Made by a program: the position numbers and the translations under genes. 64,000 nucleotides of DNA from Carya illinoinensis. Its lineage: Eukaryota; Streptophyta; Magnoliopsida; Fagales; Juglandaceae. Position 1 is the first letter of the stretch. The number at the start of each line of letters is the position of its first letter. The stretch covers positions 6,374,501 through 6,438,500 of the forward strand of contig NC_056765.1 of assembly GCF_018687715.1 (NCBI RefSeq), written 5' to 3'. Shown here piece after piece: positions 1 through 9,759 of the stretch. Below the pieces are notes generated by a model that saw nothing but the letters and a program-made list of their open reading frames with translations, did no database searches and was not told the origin of the DNA.

Positions 1-85
1 CATAAATGTCACTAATAATTATTTTTTTAATCATTAGGTTAAAAATTAAACTACTTGAACGGTAACTTTGAGCGGTCACATTGAA

Positions 86-1985
86 GGGTCTGGCTTGCAT
101 CCTGTGCCAAAATAACAGGACATTTCCTATTAAAGAATTAATGATTATTTGTTAGTAATCCAGCTATTTAATGACTTTTATCTCTTATATGTCCAACATA
201 TTTAATCATTTCTAAATATTTATTCATTAAACATATTTATTCATTAAACATAAGGGCTTGGCTTGCATATTTATTTATTAAATATTCATTAAACATATTT
301 ATTCATTAGGAGGTAAGCCATACTTAAATATAATAACTTGTAACAAATATATTTATATTTTTTATTTTTATAATATTATATATTTTGATTTTATAATATT
401 TATAATAAATAATATATTATATACCAGCACGTAAAAAATAACCTAACAAATGCAAGTGTATTTTCATTGACATCTTTAAACTTATCAAAGTTTTAAAATC
501 CATTCTGGTGACTGTTTCGGTTAAGGCACTGGAACGGAATATTTTAGTACCGGTACGTTTCGGTATACCGTTTCGGGATAGACATCATATGGATAAATTA
601 TATATAATAACTATATTCCAAAATAAAATCAATACAATTCTTAAAAGCATACATACCTGATAACTTAATAATATTTCTCCATAGTGAATACAAGTCTTAA
701 ATACACATTTATAAAACTAAATAAAATATCGTAAGTTACCAACTGTTTAAAATAAATAATCATTCATTTTCATCAGTAAGACAAAAAGGATCAACATTAG
801 CAAAGCCACTCAAAATATTTTCTTCAATGTCATTGTCACCACCATCATCATCAATATCAAGACCAACATTAACACCCTCTTCCAAATTTTGTGAGGCTAC
901 TGGCTCCTCAATACTTCCTCAATCCAAGTCTTCTCCATCAATAAGCTCTGATTCTTCACCTACCAATTCCTCCATCAAGTTAATATTTTCAAGATTGATT
1001 GGATCCAAAGCATCTCTTCCCCTCTTTATGTTTCTGCCAAAATAAAAGTCACACGTAAGTGAAAATGTTACATATTTTTCAACAATTAAAAACATTATTT
1101 TTGAAAAAGTTTACCTCTCACGGAGCTTCAAGTTATAACGAACAAATACTAAATCATTTAAACGTTTATGCTCTAATCTATTCTTCTTCTTTGAATGAAT
1201 AAATTCAAATGTACTCCAATTTCTTTCACAGCCAGTTGCACTCCAACATTAACTTAATATGCAGATTGCAAACGTTTGAAGAGTTGAAACCTCATTTCCA
1301 AAAGTACCCCACCACGCAACTACAACAAAAGTGCAATTATAAATTATTACTTAAAATTAAATAAAAGAATTAAAATATAGATTCACACTATTTAACAAAG
1401 GATACTGAGGTTACCTGGATTACTTTTTTCACGTTGGCGTATTGCTATAGGTTGTCCAAAATTACCATGTGCATTCTTATACAAGTCAATTTGTTGAATG
1501 ATCTCATCTTGCTTATCAATATCAAGTTCCATCTTTACAACGCAAGTCATAAACCCTCTAGAAACATCATTTTTACTTTTAAAGCAAGAGTTAAAGTAAA
1601 TTTTAGGATTAAGAAGACAACCTGATGCATGTAATGGATTATGAAGATACTTATCCCACCTAGCATCAATTAAAAATATAATTTTTTAAATAAATCTCAA
1701 ATGAGAGTAATATAATATGTTTTTACACGTCCCAAAATTAAAATCACAAATATTATTTTTAAAGTTAGAGGGGGATGAAATATGTTGGGCACTTCATATA
1801 TGAAAATTATTAAGTGACAATATGGAAGACTTTGAATGGACCGAAATGAGTGCAAGTGCAGATGGAGAGAAAAGAAAATAAGAAAGAATTTGAATGGTAG
1901 AATTGCTTGTTAGTAGCCGATCATGGCCATTAATTCTTTAACAGGACATTTCCTGTTATTTTGGCACAGGAGGCAAGCCAAACCC
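86..1985. mobile_element. Non-autonomous DNA transposon with long TIRs and a 9-bp target duplication, carrying hAT remnants
   Basis: The left arm (86-143) and right arm (1928-1985) are inverted repeats of about 58 bp with only a few mismatches. Both outer ends read GGGTYTGGCTTGC inwards. The 9-bp repeat CACATTGAA flanks the element at 77-85 and 1986-1994. A 9-bp duplication suggests a Mutator-like element. An 8-bp reading (ACATTGAA, hAT-like) is possible but puts the two ends one base out of register. The interior holds a broken hAT transposase on the minus strand, so this is either a MULE that captured or received a hAT, or an unusual hAT. An inner pair of the same end motif lies at about 253-320. 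Confidence 0.8.
760..1690 (-). pseudogene. hAT transposase remnant (C-terminal half)
   Basis: Read on the minus strand, 1690-1410 encodes RWDKYLHNPLHASG followed by LLNPKIYFN, typical of plant hAT transposases. After an intron, 1280-1114 gives VAWWGTFGNEVSTLQTFA and CERNWSTFEFIHSKK, the hAT dimerisation region. After a second intron (about 1113-1041) comes an acidic tail ending at 760-762. In-frame stops lie at 1249-1251 (within the ILS-stop-CWSATGCERNW stretch) and 919-921. The catalytic N-terminal half and BED zinc finger are missing. A segment at about 505-590 rich in ACGGAATATT and ACCGGTAC-like words resembles hAT ends and may be the original 3' terminus. It is not functional. Confidence 0.8.
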
Positions 1986-1994
1986 CACATTGAA

Positions 1995-3751
1995 ACTAGC
2001 ATTTTAATTAAGAAAAATGCTTTGGCCACCGCTGGTAGCTCCCGCTGGGGGCTACCGTTGGCCTTTTTTTTCTTAATAATTAAGAAAAAATTGTTTAATT
2101 TTATTATAAATTTTTTATATTTTTAAAATATTTAAAAATATTAAAAAATAATTTAAAAAAACAATTCTTTTTATTTTTTGTTGTCTAACCTTGACTCCTA
2201 GCAAGAGCTCCAGCGGTAGCTCTAGCACCGTCTTTTAATTAATCCAATCGGTGAAGTCTAAGATGTAAGATTCCCTCGAGAATGGGTTCGGAAGTCAAGT
2301 TGCATGATGAAAAATTATTAGGGACCACGTATATTCACAGAAGAAAAGGGAAAGAAAAAAAAAAAAAAAAAACTCATTATGTTTTAGAACATAATTAATT
2401 TAACATGGTCTTAGACTAGAGATATTGAATTTGAATCCTCTCTTTGTACTTTGATCCATTGAATTAAGTATTTATGTGTTAATTAAAGTCTTAAACCCAC
2501 ACGTGAATACAATTATTCAAATATAATTTAAATTAATTAATATTAGGGATAAGTTTGAAACTTTATCAATATATCATTACTACCTTATAATATGCATTAT
2601 TAATTTTATTTAAATCACACCATTTTCAAATTAGCCGTTTATTACGAAAGATTATATATATATATATTAATGTTGAATATTTAATTAACAGTACTAAAGC
2701 CCAAAACAATTGGTATATATAATTAGATCTATGTATATAAGCCAAAAGGTTTTAAATTAGAGAGAGTGAAATAGTTCTGCTACATATAATCACTTTTGCA
2801 TATAACTTCTTGCATACTTTCGTTGATACGATTAATCAAAATAGTTATTTTATATAAAGAAAAATTAATAATTACATTAATAAAGTATACAAAAAGTATA
2901 TAAAAATAATTGCATATAAATTTTTTTATTTAAAAATTTATTTTTAATCATGGAGTGGCTTTCTATAGTACTTACCAAAAAATTTCACCCATATATAGCA
3001 TTTTCTTTCCGAGTTTATTTGCCACCTCCTTAACCGCTACGTATATCCATGGTACAAGATTTCTTAAAAGTTGTATCGAAACTCTAGACCTTAAAAAAGT
3101 AAATAAGAACTAAATATATGGAAGAAGTTCACAACATGTGCTCCGATATATATATAAATCTACGATGAAAAATACTCCGGTCACAAAGTGATGATCATCT
3201 TGCAAAATAAACTCACATGTTAATATAGTTTAGTGTGGAATTTTAGATTGTAAATTTATTTTTGTTATAAAATATATCTAACGTATCACAAAAAATTACG
3301 TTAGGATTATGAATTTACGTTTCTAAAATCTTCTAAGATGATTACCTAATTAGCACTAATTAATTAGCAGTTAAGAAATGCTGAATCGTGGCAAGCAAGA
3401 TAAGAACCACAATTTGATCGTGCAGGTCGATTGGAGTGCTCGATCGTAGGTACTACTAAAAACAAGCACTAAAATCCATCGACGTTCATGCATGCATCAG
3501 GAAACACAAAAACGACAAACCAAGATAATATTCCTTTCAAGTTCCTTTCTAAATTACTAATTAATGTGAGCCTTCGTCCCAGCCACGAGTTAACCCGAAA
3601 ACAAAGCGAATGGCCCCGCCATGCAGTACAACTAATCATGTCGACCAACAACAAGCGCCCCCCGTGACACCCCCGAATCCTGCCAATTCCCATTCACGGG
3701 TTGATTCCAAAGTTTGTGTGGTTTTCCCCGTCACCTTCTTCTTTCTCTCTC
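1995..3751. other. Intergenic: hairpin repeat, MITE-like copies, promoter region of the DIR1-like gene
   Basis: No gene is seen. A hairpin at about 2003-2090 pairs TTAATTAAGAAAAATGCTTTGGCC with its complement around a GCTACC core. A poly(A) run lies at 2353-2371. About 2783-2935 is a member of a roughly 150-bp AT-rich family (other copies near 9893-10012 and 12398-12545). About 3212-3330 belongs to a second family (other copies near 11140-11247, 12634-12755 and 44598-44720). The last few hundred bases are the promoter of the lipid-transfer gene. Confidence 0.5.
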
Positions 3752-3758
3752 TATATAA
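3752..3758 (+). promoter_or_regulatory. Likely TATA box of the DIR1-like gene
   Basis: TATATAA lies 73 bases before the chosen start codon and is preceded by a pyrimidine-rich stretch (TTCTTTCTCTCTC), a usual plant core-promoter arrangement. It is the best TATA match upstream of this gene. Confidence 0.55.
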
Positions 3759-3830
3759 CTATAAAAGAGTTATTCATTGCCATGTCTGTGAAGAGAAAGT
3801 GAACTGACTGAGTTTCTATTATTGTTGGAA

Positions 3831-4133
3831 ATGGAGATGGGAAGGAAGCTGGTGTTGGTGGTTTTGATGGTTGCAGTACTGTTTGAGGGGTCGAGGGCTG
3901 CAGTGAAATTGTGTGACATGGATGATGACGGTCTTTCAGCGTGCAAGCCATCGGTGACTCAGCCCGACCCTGCTGACCCAACCCCGGCCTGTTGTCAGGC
4001 TCTTTCTGGGGCTGACTTGAAGTGCCTGTGTTCCTATAAGAACTCGATGGTGCTGCCTGCTCTTGGCATCGACCCTGATCTTGCCATGGCTCTACCGGCC
4101 AAGTGCAGCCTGACGCCTCCTACCGACTGCTAA
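3831..4133 (+). CDS. DIR1-like non-specific lipid-transfer protein
   Basis: This is an intronless gene for a 100-residue secreted protein. The start is the ATG at 3831 ([10 protein letters not shown]); the two codons before it in the open frame are TTG. Residues 1-23 are a hydrophobic signal peptide that probably ends at GSRA. The mature part carries the eight-cysteine pattern C-Xn-C-Xn-CC-Xn-CXC-Xn-C-Xn-C (LC, ACK, ACC, KCLC, AKC, TDC). The acidic N-terminus after the first Cys, the [10 protein letters not shown] segment with its proline-rich PxxP part, and CLCSYKNS match the DIR1 group rather than LTP1 or LTP2. DIR1 proteins bind lipids in the apoplast and carry systemic acquired resistance signals. 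A (CT)n tract directly follows the stop, and a Copia element begins 128 bp downstream, probably in or near the 3' UTR. Confidence 0.88.
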   Translation: MEMGRKLVLVVLMVAVLFEGSRAAVKLCDMDDDGLSACKPSVTQPDPADPTPACCQALSGADLKCLCSYKNSMVLPALGIDPDLAMALPAKCSLTPPTDC

Positions 4134-4261
4134 GGTCTCTCTCTCTCTCTCTCTCTCACAGACGCACGCACTCACAAACACAAGCAGATGTTTGTAATTT
4201 TTGTATCAATATTCAGTTGCAAGCAAACTCTTAGAGATAAAACTCAAGTGAACCCACGAAA

Positions 4262-4646
4262 TGTTGGGAGCTGTTTTGGCCCAGAAACGAATCTAAATAA
4301 AGGAGGGACAAAATTTAACGTGGTTCGGCAACTGCCTACGTCCACAGAAGCTATAATTTCACTATGAAAATATTTTTACAGAAACTCTCTCTCACTCACT
4401 CTTTGTTTCTCTCTTCTGTCTCTCCCACTCTCTGTCTGCACGCTGCACTTTCGCTGCACACTCTCTGATGCTTAAGCTCTCCTATTTATAGGAGAGCAAA
4501 TCAATACTATGCAGCAATTTGCTGCATGATTTTAGGGAGGTGGGGAGGTGCCTAACAAAAGCACCGAACGGTGCCTTCGGTGCCTAACATGCCAAAATAG
4601 TAAACGGTGCATGGCACCGTTTACTTCTTTGTCTCCATCTGCAACA
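4262..4646 (-). repeat. 3' LTR of the intact Copia element
   Basis: This 385-bp copy appears to be the same base for base as 9370-9754. On the minus strand it has a TATAAATAG core promoter inside a near-perfect hairpin (about 4476-4497). It also has a perfect 11-bp-arm palindrome at 4600-4624 (GTAAACGGTGC, 3-base loop, GCACCGTTTAC) and a smaller one based on GCACCGAACGGTGC. Confidence 0.95.
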
Positions 4647-4657
4647 ATCTCCCACTT
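4647..4657 (-). other. Polypurine tract of the intact Copia element
   Basis: On the minus strand AAGTGGGAGAT directly precedes the 3' LTR, the usual plus-strand priming site of TNT1-like elements. The same tract occurs in the second element at 30030-30040. Confidence 0.85.
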
Positions 4658-4717
4658 GGAGACAAATGAGTCTACATATCTTCATAGCAATTATCACAGC
4701 AACTTCAAATCATGCCT

Positions 4718-7700
4718 TTAAGTACGGAGACCAACTGAAGCTATACACAGCTTCAGTTTGTCAGCAGTAACTACTTTTGTAAACATGTCTGCTGGGTTTT
4801 CTGCTCCTCGAATCTTCTCAAGTATCAGCTGTCCACTATCGAGAAGAGATCGGATAAAATGGTATCGCAACTGTATGTGTTTTGTTCTGGAATGAAAGGC
4901 TGGATTCTTTGCAAGAAAAATAGCACTCTGACTATCACTGTGCAGAATGCCTTTTTCATTCTTCTTTCCCAATTCCTCCAAGAATGACTGCAACCAAACC
5001 ATTTCCTTCCCTGCTTCAGTTATAGCAACGTATTCAGCTTCTGTAGTTGAGAGAGCAACAATCTTCTGTAACTTAGAAGCCCACGATACAGCTGTACCAC
5101 CCAGCGTATACACAAATCCAGTAGTACTTTTCCTGCTGTCAACGTCACCTGCTAAATCAGCATCTACATATCCCTGTAGCTTTAAACCTGCTTTTGTAAA
5201 GCATAGTGACGTATCTGAAGAGCCTTGTAGATATCTCAAAATCCACTTAACTGCTTCCCAATGCTGCTTTCCTGGATTACTCATGTACCTGCTCACAGCT
5301 CCCACTGCTTGTGCAATATCTGGCCTTGTACAGACCATGGCGTACATAAGACTACCAATAGCAGATGCATAGGGTATTCTGTCCATGCATTCTTGCTCTT
5401 CCTCCGTCTTTGGCGACTGATCCTTAGTTAGTCGAAAGTGACTAGCTAAAGGTGTGCTCACTGGTTTCGCCTTGTCCATGTTAAACCTTTTGAGCACCTT
5501 CTTTACATACTCCTCCTGGGAGAGCTTGAGAGTATCATTAGACCTGTCTCTAATAATTCTCATACCAAGGATTTGTTTTGCAGCACCCAAATCCTTCATC
5601 TCAAATTGCTTTGACAACTGCTTCTTCAATTTATTGATCTCCTCGATGCTTGACCCTGCAACGAGCATATCATCCACATACAACAGTAGGATAATATAAG
5701 AGTTGTCAAAGTTCTTCATATAGCAACAATGGTCAGCCTGCAGTCTTGTAAATCCATTACTGCACATGAAGTTGTCAAACTTCCGGTACCATTGTCGTGG
5801 AGCTTGTTTTAGGCCATACAAGCTCTTCTTCAGTTTGCAAACTAGATTCTCTTTTCCCTTCACTGAGAATCCTTGTGGCTGGTGCATATAAATGTCTTCC
5901 TCCAAATCACCATGAAGGAATGCAGTCTTCACATCTAACTGCTCAAGATGTAGATTCTCTGCAGCCACAATTGCCAACACTAGCCTGATCGTAGTCAATT
6001 TTACAACTGGGGAGAAAATGTCTGTGTAGTCGACACCTTCTTTTTGTTGAAACCCCTTCACGACCATTCTGGCTTTGTAGCGCTTGCTACCATTGTGCTC
6101 TTCTTTAATTTTGTACACCCATTTATTGTGCAAAGCCTTCTTGCCTTTTGGAAGCTTAGTTAGCTCCCATGTCTGATTTGACATCAGTGACTCCATCTCA
6201 TCTTGCATGGCTTTCTCCCACTTGATCGAATCTTCATTTTGTAGAGCTTCATCATAACTTTCCGGTTCACCACTATCTGTTAGCAAGATGTAGTATAGAG
6301 ATGGTGAGAACCGCTGTGGTGGCCTGATCGTCCTTGAAGATCTTCGAATAACAGTGAGTGGTGTACGTTGTTCGATCTGTGGATCATCATTCTCTTGATC
6401 CTCGTTCTGATCAGTGTTGACTCGAGTAACATCAAAGTCAACAACCTCGGGTTTCTTTGGCTGCTCCTCAGGTTCAGCTTGTGACCTAGCTTTGTACAGA
6501 ATCTGCTCATTGAAAATCACATTTCTACTTCTGATGATTTTGCGATTTTTATCATCCCAAAATCGATAGCCAAATTCTTCATCACCATAACCGATGAAAA
6601 AACATTTTCTAGATTTGGCTTCTAACTTGTTACGATCAGAAGAATCTATGTGAACATATGATAAACAGCCAAAAACTTTCAAATGGGAAAGATTTACCTT
6701 CTTTCCGCTCCAGACTTCCTCTGGTAGATCGAACTTTAAGGGAACTGAAGGTCCCCGATTAATCAAATAGGCTGCAGTGTTAACTGCATCAGCCCAAAAA
6801 CATTCAGGCAATCCTGAATTCAGCCTCATGCTTCTAGCACGTTCGTTGAGAGTTCTGTTCATGCGTTCAGCTACGCCATTCTGCTGCGGTGTCCCGGGAA
6901 TAGTCTTCTGAAATCTAATCCCATTTGCAGCACAGAATTCTTTGAACCCTCCGTCGATGTACTCTCCTCCATTGTCTGACCTCAGACATTTTAACTTCAA
7001 GCCTGTTTCATTTTCAACCATGGCTTTCCACTTCTTGAAAGTATCAAATGTGTCAGATTTATTTTTCAAAAAATAAACCCATACTTTCCTGCTTGAGTCA
7101 TCAATAAAGGAAACATAGTACCGCGATCCTCCAAGAGAAGCGACTGGGGATGGCCCCCACAAATCTGTGTGCACCAACTCCAACTTTGTAGATTTTGGAG
7201 TTCTACCATTTTTCAGGAAACTAACTTTTTTCTGTTTCCCAAAAATGCAACCTTCACACATGTCGAAATCAGTTGATTCCAACTTTGGTAACTTCCCCTT
7301 GGATAATAGAATTTTCATTCCTTTCTCACTCATGTGACCAAGCCTTTGATGCCATAGGTTGGCATTTGCATCAGCAATTGCAATAGTATCTCTAATACTT
7401 GAAGTCATGTATAGAGTACCTGTTTTTGTGCCTCGAGCTACTACCATAGCTCCTTTTGTTATCTTCCACGTGCCACCGGTAAATAGTACCGAATGCCCAT
7501 CAGCATCAAGTTGTCCTACAGAAATCAGGTTCCTCATGAGCTTAGGAACATGTCGCACCTTCTGTAGCAACCATGCACTTCCATTGGGCAGATTGATTGG
7601 TACATCTCCCATGCCTTCGATTTCCAACGCTTCTCCATCTGCTAAGTACACCTTCCCGAAATCACCAGTGACATAATTCTGCATGATTTCTCGGTGTGCT

Positions 7701-8599
7701 GTAGTGTGGAACGAAGCTCCTGAATCTAACACCCAAGATTCAATTTGGTTGTCGACTGAAAGAAGTAAGGCATCTTGGAGATCTTCTGTTGTGGCATTAA
7801 CAGAATCATGCTCATTCTTCTTCTTTGCTTCTTTGCAATTATTTTTGAAGTGGCCAATCTTGCCACAATTCCAGCACTGTACTTGTTTTCCGGACCTTGA
7901 TTTACTTCTGCCTCTTCGGGACTTCGATCTGCCCCGATTTGAACTTCTACTAGCTCCTCTACCTCTCGTCTCGAGGTTTAAGGCAGAACTGGAAGTTGAT
8001 GCTTCTCCTGTATCTCTTCTGCGAACTTCCTCGCTAAGAATATGGTCCCGGATTTCTTGATACTTCATCTTTGTTTTGCCATAAGAATTGCTAATAGCTG
8101 TTCTCATGGCCTCCCAGCTTTTTGGCAATTGAGCCAGAGCAATCAGTGCACGTACTTCATCATCAAATTCAATCCCCACTGAAGCTAATTGATTGATGAT
8201 GGTGTTGAACTCATTCAGATGCTGAATGACTGGAGTTCCTTCTGCCATTCTCAAGTAGAATAGCTTGTACATCAAATGCACTTTATTATTGGCTGATGGC
8301 TGCTCGTACATGTCTGATAGAGCTTTCATCAAATCCGCCGTGGTCTTCTCCTTTACCACATTGTGTGCAACTGATCTTGACAGTGTTAGTCTAATGACTC
8401 CCAACACTTGTCTATCAAGGAAACTCCAATCTTCATTGCTCATGTCTTCTGGCTTTCTTCCTAGGAGTGGAAGATGTAGTTTCTTCCCATAGAGATAATC
8501 TTCTATCTGCATTCTCCAGTAGCCAAAGTCTGTACCGTCAAATTTCTCGATACCAGCACCTTTAGCTTCTTCTCCAGCCATGAGTTCAAATTTAAACAA
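4718..8599 (-). CDS. Copia gag-pol polyprotein
   Basis: A single uninterrupted frame of 1,293 residues. The likely start is Met1 or Met7 (MAGEEAKG). Order: a UBN2/DUF4219-type gag (about 15-200); a basic Ser/Arg stretch; a CX2CX4HX4C zinc knuckle (242-255); aspartic protease motif DSGAS (292-296); GAG-pre-integrase (LWHQRLGH, about 415-455); integrase with the DDE triad near D479, D542 and E578 (HTDLWG, SDNGGEY, NGVAER); reverse transcriptase with YVDDM at 974-978; and RNase H (YVDADLAGD from about 1144, STTEAEY about 1184). This is the Copia order, with integrase before reverse transcriptase. No stop or frameshift was found, so the element may still be able to move. Confidence 0.95.
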   Translation of the reverse strand: MFKFELMAGEEAKGAGIEKFDGTDFGYWRMQIEDYLYGKKLHLPLLGRKPEDMSNEDWSFLDRQVLGVIRLTLSRSVAHNVVKEKTTADLMKALSDMYEQPSANNKVHLMYKLFYLRMAEGTPVIQHLNEFNTIINQLASVGIEFDDEVRALIALAQLPKSWEAMRTAISNSYGKTKMKYQEIRDHILSEEVRRRDTGEASTSSSALNLETRGRGASRSSNRGRSKSRRGRSKSRSGKQVQCWNCGKIGHFKNNCKEAKKKNEHDSVNATTEDLQDALLLSVDNQIESWVLDSGASFHTTAHREIMQNYVTGDFGKVYLADGEALEIEGMGDVPINLPNGSAWLLQKVRHVPKLMRNLISVGQLDADGHSVLFTGGTWKITKGAMVVARGTKTGTLYMTSSIRDTIAIADANANLWHQRLGHMSEKGMKILLSKGKLPKLESTDFDMCEGCIFGKQKKVSFLKNGRTPKSTKLELVHTDLWGPSPVASLGGSRYYVSFIDDSSRKVWVYFLKNKSDTFDTFKKWKAMVENETGLKLKCLRSDNGGEYIDGGFKEFCAANGIRFQKTIPGTPQQNGVAERMNRTLNERARSMRLNSGLPECFWADAVNTAAYLINRGPSVPLKFDLPEEVWSGKKVNLSHLKVFGCLSYVHIDSSDRNKLEAKSRKCFFIGYGDEEFGYRFWDDKNRKIIRSRNVIFNEQILYKARSQAEPEEQPKKPEVVDFDVTRVNTDQNEDQENDDPQIEQRTPLTVIRRSSRTIRPPQRFSPSLYYILLTDSGEPESYDEALQNEDSIKWEKAMQDEMESLMSNQTWELTKLPKGKKALHNKWVYKIKEEHNGSKRYKARMVVKGFQQKEGVDYTDIFSPVVKLTTIRLVLAIVAAENLHLEQLDVKTAFLHGDLEEDIYMHQPQGFSVKGKENLVCKLKKSLYGLKQAPRQWYRKFDNFMCSNGFTRLQADHCCYMKNFDNSYIILLLYVDDMLVAGSSIEEINKLKKQLSKQFEMKDLGAAKQILGMRIIRDRSNDTLKLSQEEYVKKVLKRFNMDKAKPVSTPLASHFRLTKDQSPKTEEEQECMDRIPYASAIGSLMYAMVCTRPDIAQAVGAVSRYMSNPGKQHWEAVKWILRYLQGSSDTSLCFTKAGLKLQGYVDADLAGDVDSRKSTTGFVYTLGGTAVSWASKLQKIVALSTTEAEYVAITEAGKEMVWLQSFLEELGKKNEKGILHSDSQSAIFLAKNPAFHSRTKHIQLRYHFIRSLLDSGQLILEKIRGAENPADMFTKVVTADKLKLCIASVGLRT

Positions 8600-9352
8600 A
8601 GATCACCGTTACGTCTGAAATACTCGAATTAGCTGGAAACGAGTCCGGAATGATCCAAATAGTTTGTCAGCACTATTTGATCGTCGCGATGGAACTCCAA
8701 CTGGCGTGATCTAGCCCAAAATGATCTGCAACACGTGGATGGTTCAGATCCAATATATTGACGCCGAATATCAAAATTTCGACCGTACGGATGAGTCCGG
8801 AATGATCCAAATAGTTGGAAAGCACTATTTGATCGTCGAAATTGGACTCCGAATGGCTTAGATCTAGCCAAAAACAGATCTGAAAAACGGACGGCCTTGA
8901 TCTGTCTGGCGCGTGAGATGCACGCGCTGTACAGTGCGCGTGGTCAAGCACGTGGCGCGTGTGGTGCACGCGCTATACAGTGCGCGTGGCGCGTGATATG
9001 CACGCGCTACAGTGCTGTGCGCGTGGGGAGAGTGAGGCGCGTGTGCAACACGCGCAGAACCTCTGTAGGGCGCGTGGGGGCGCGTGAAGCGCGTGTCCGT
9101 CACGCGTCTTCAACCTCTGGCGCGCGTGGGGCGCGTGAGCGCGTGTGTTGCACGCGTCTTCAACCTCTGGAGCGCGTGGTGCGCGTGGATTTGCAGCAGA
9201 TGCACGCGCCGATCTTCTAGGGGCGCGTGTAGCTTCTTCCGACCTCCGTTTTCGATTCCGTTTGCGGCAACGGATTCGTCTCGACGCGAGGAACACCGTG
9301 GAGTTGTCAAAAATTGATTTTGAACAACTTGAATTTTCGGACAGATTGAACC
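8600..9352 (-). other. Copia 5' leader with CpG-rich GCGCGTG repeats
   Basis: This is the untranslated leader between the primer-binding site and gag. About 8905-9225 is very rich in CGCG and contains many copies of GCGCGTG or its complement, with spacers such as TCTTCAACCTCTGG repeated. Nearer gag, two related blocks of about 100 bp (8641-8740 and 8793-8895) share GGAATGATCCAAATAGTT and CACTATTTGATCGTCG. The base composition is quite unlike the rest of the window. Confidence 0.85.
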
Positions 9353-9367
9353 GGTGCTCTGATACCA
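9353..9367 (-). other. Primer-binding site (tRNA-iMet type)
   Basis: The minus strand reads TGGTATCAGAGCACC two bases inside the 5' LTR, complementary to the 3' end of initiator tRNA-Met, as is standard for plant Copia elements. Confidence 0.92.
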
Positions 9368-9369
9368 GT

Positions 9370-9754
9370 TGTTGGGAGCTGTTTTGGCCCAGAAACGAAT
9401 CTAAATAAAGGAGGGACAAAATTTAACGTGGTTCGGCAACTGCCTACGTCCACAGAAGCTATAATTTCACTATGAAAATATTTTTACAGAAACTCTCTCT
9501 CACTCACTCTTTGTTTCTCTCTTCTGTCTCTCCCACTCTCTGTCTGCACGCTGCACTTTCGCTGCACACTCTCTGATGCTTAAGCTCTCCTATTTATAGG
9601 AGAGCAAATCAATACTATGCAGCAATTTGCTGCATGATTTTAGGGAGGTGGGGAGGTGCCTAACAAAAGCACCGAACGGTGCCTTCGGTGCCTAACATGC
9701 CAAAATAGTAAACGGTGCATGGCACCGTTTACTTCTTTGTCTCCATCTGCAACA
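9370..9754 (-). repeat. 5' LTR of the intact Copia element
   Basis: A 385-bp LTR that looks identical to 4262-4646. It ends at the target duplication CGAAA (9755-9759). Confidence 0.95.
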
Positions 9755-9759
9755 CGAAA

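Larger units (their letters stand above)
4262..9754 (-). mobile_element. Intact Ty1/Copia LTR retrotransposon (TNT1-like)
   Basis: A 5,493-bp element reads right to left. Its 385-bp LTRs lie at 4262-4646 and 9370-9754, both begin TGTTGGG, end CAACA, and look identical. The target duplication CGAAA is present at 4257-4261 and 9755-9759. The primer-binding site, one uninterrupted gag-pol frame and the polypurine tract are all present, so the element is structurally complete and probably young. It inserted just downstream of the DIR1-like gene, in the opposite orientation. A broken relative sits at 29594-34958. Confidence 0.95.

Noticed and set aside
3822..3830. Extended N-terminus for the lipid-transfer protein
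   Set aside because: The first two codons are TTG; the first ATG in frame is at 3831.
4947..8492. Plus-strand frames opposite the Copia polyprotein
   Set aside because: They are antisense shadows of the strongly supported gag-pol frame.
8864..9419. Several overlapping frames on both strands in the CpG-rich Copia leader
   Set aside because: The CGCG repeats lack stop codons by composition. The region is the retrotransposon leader and no family resemblance was seen.
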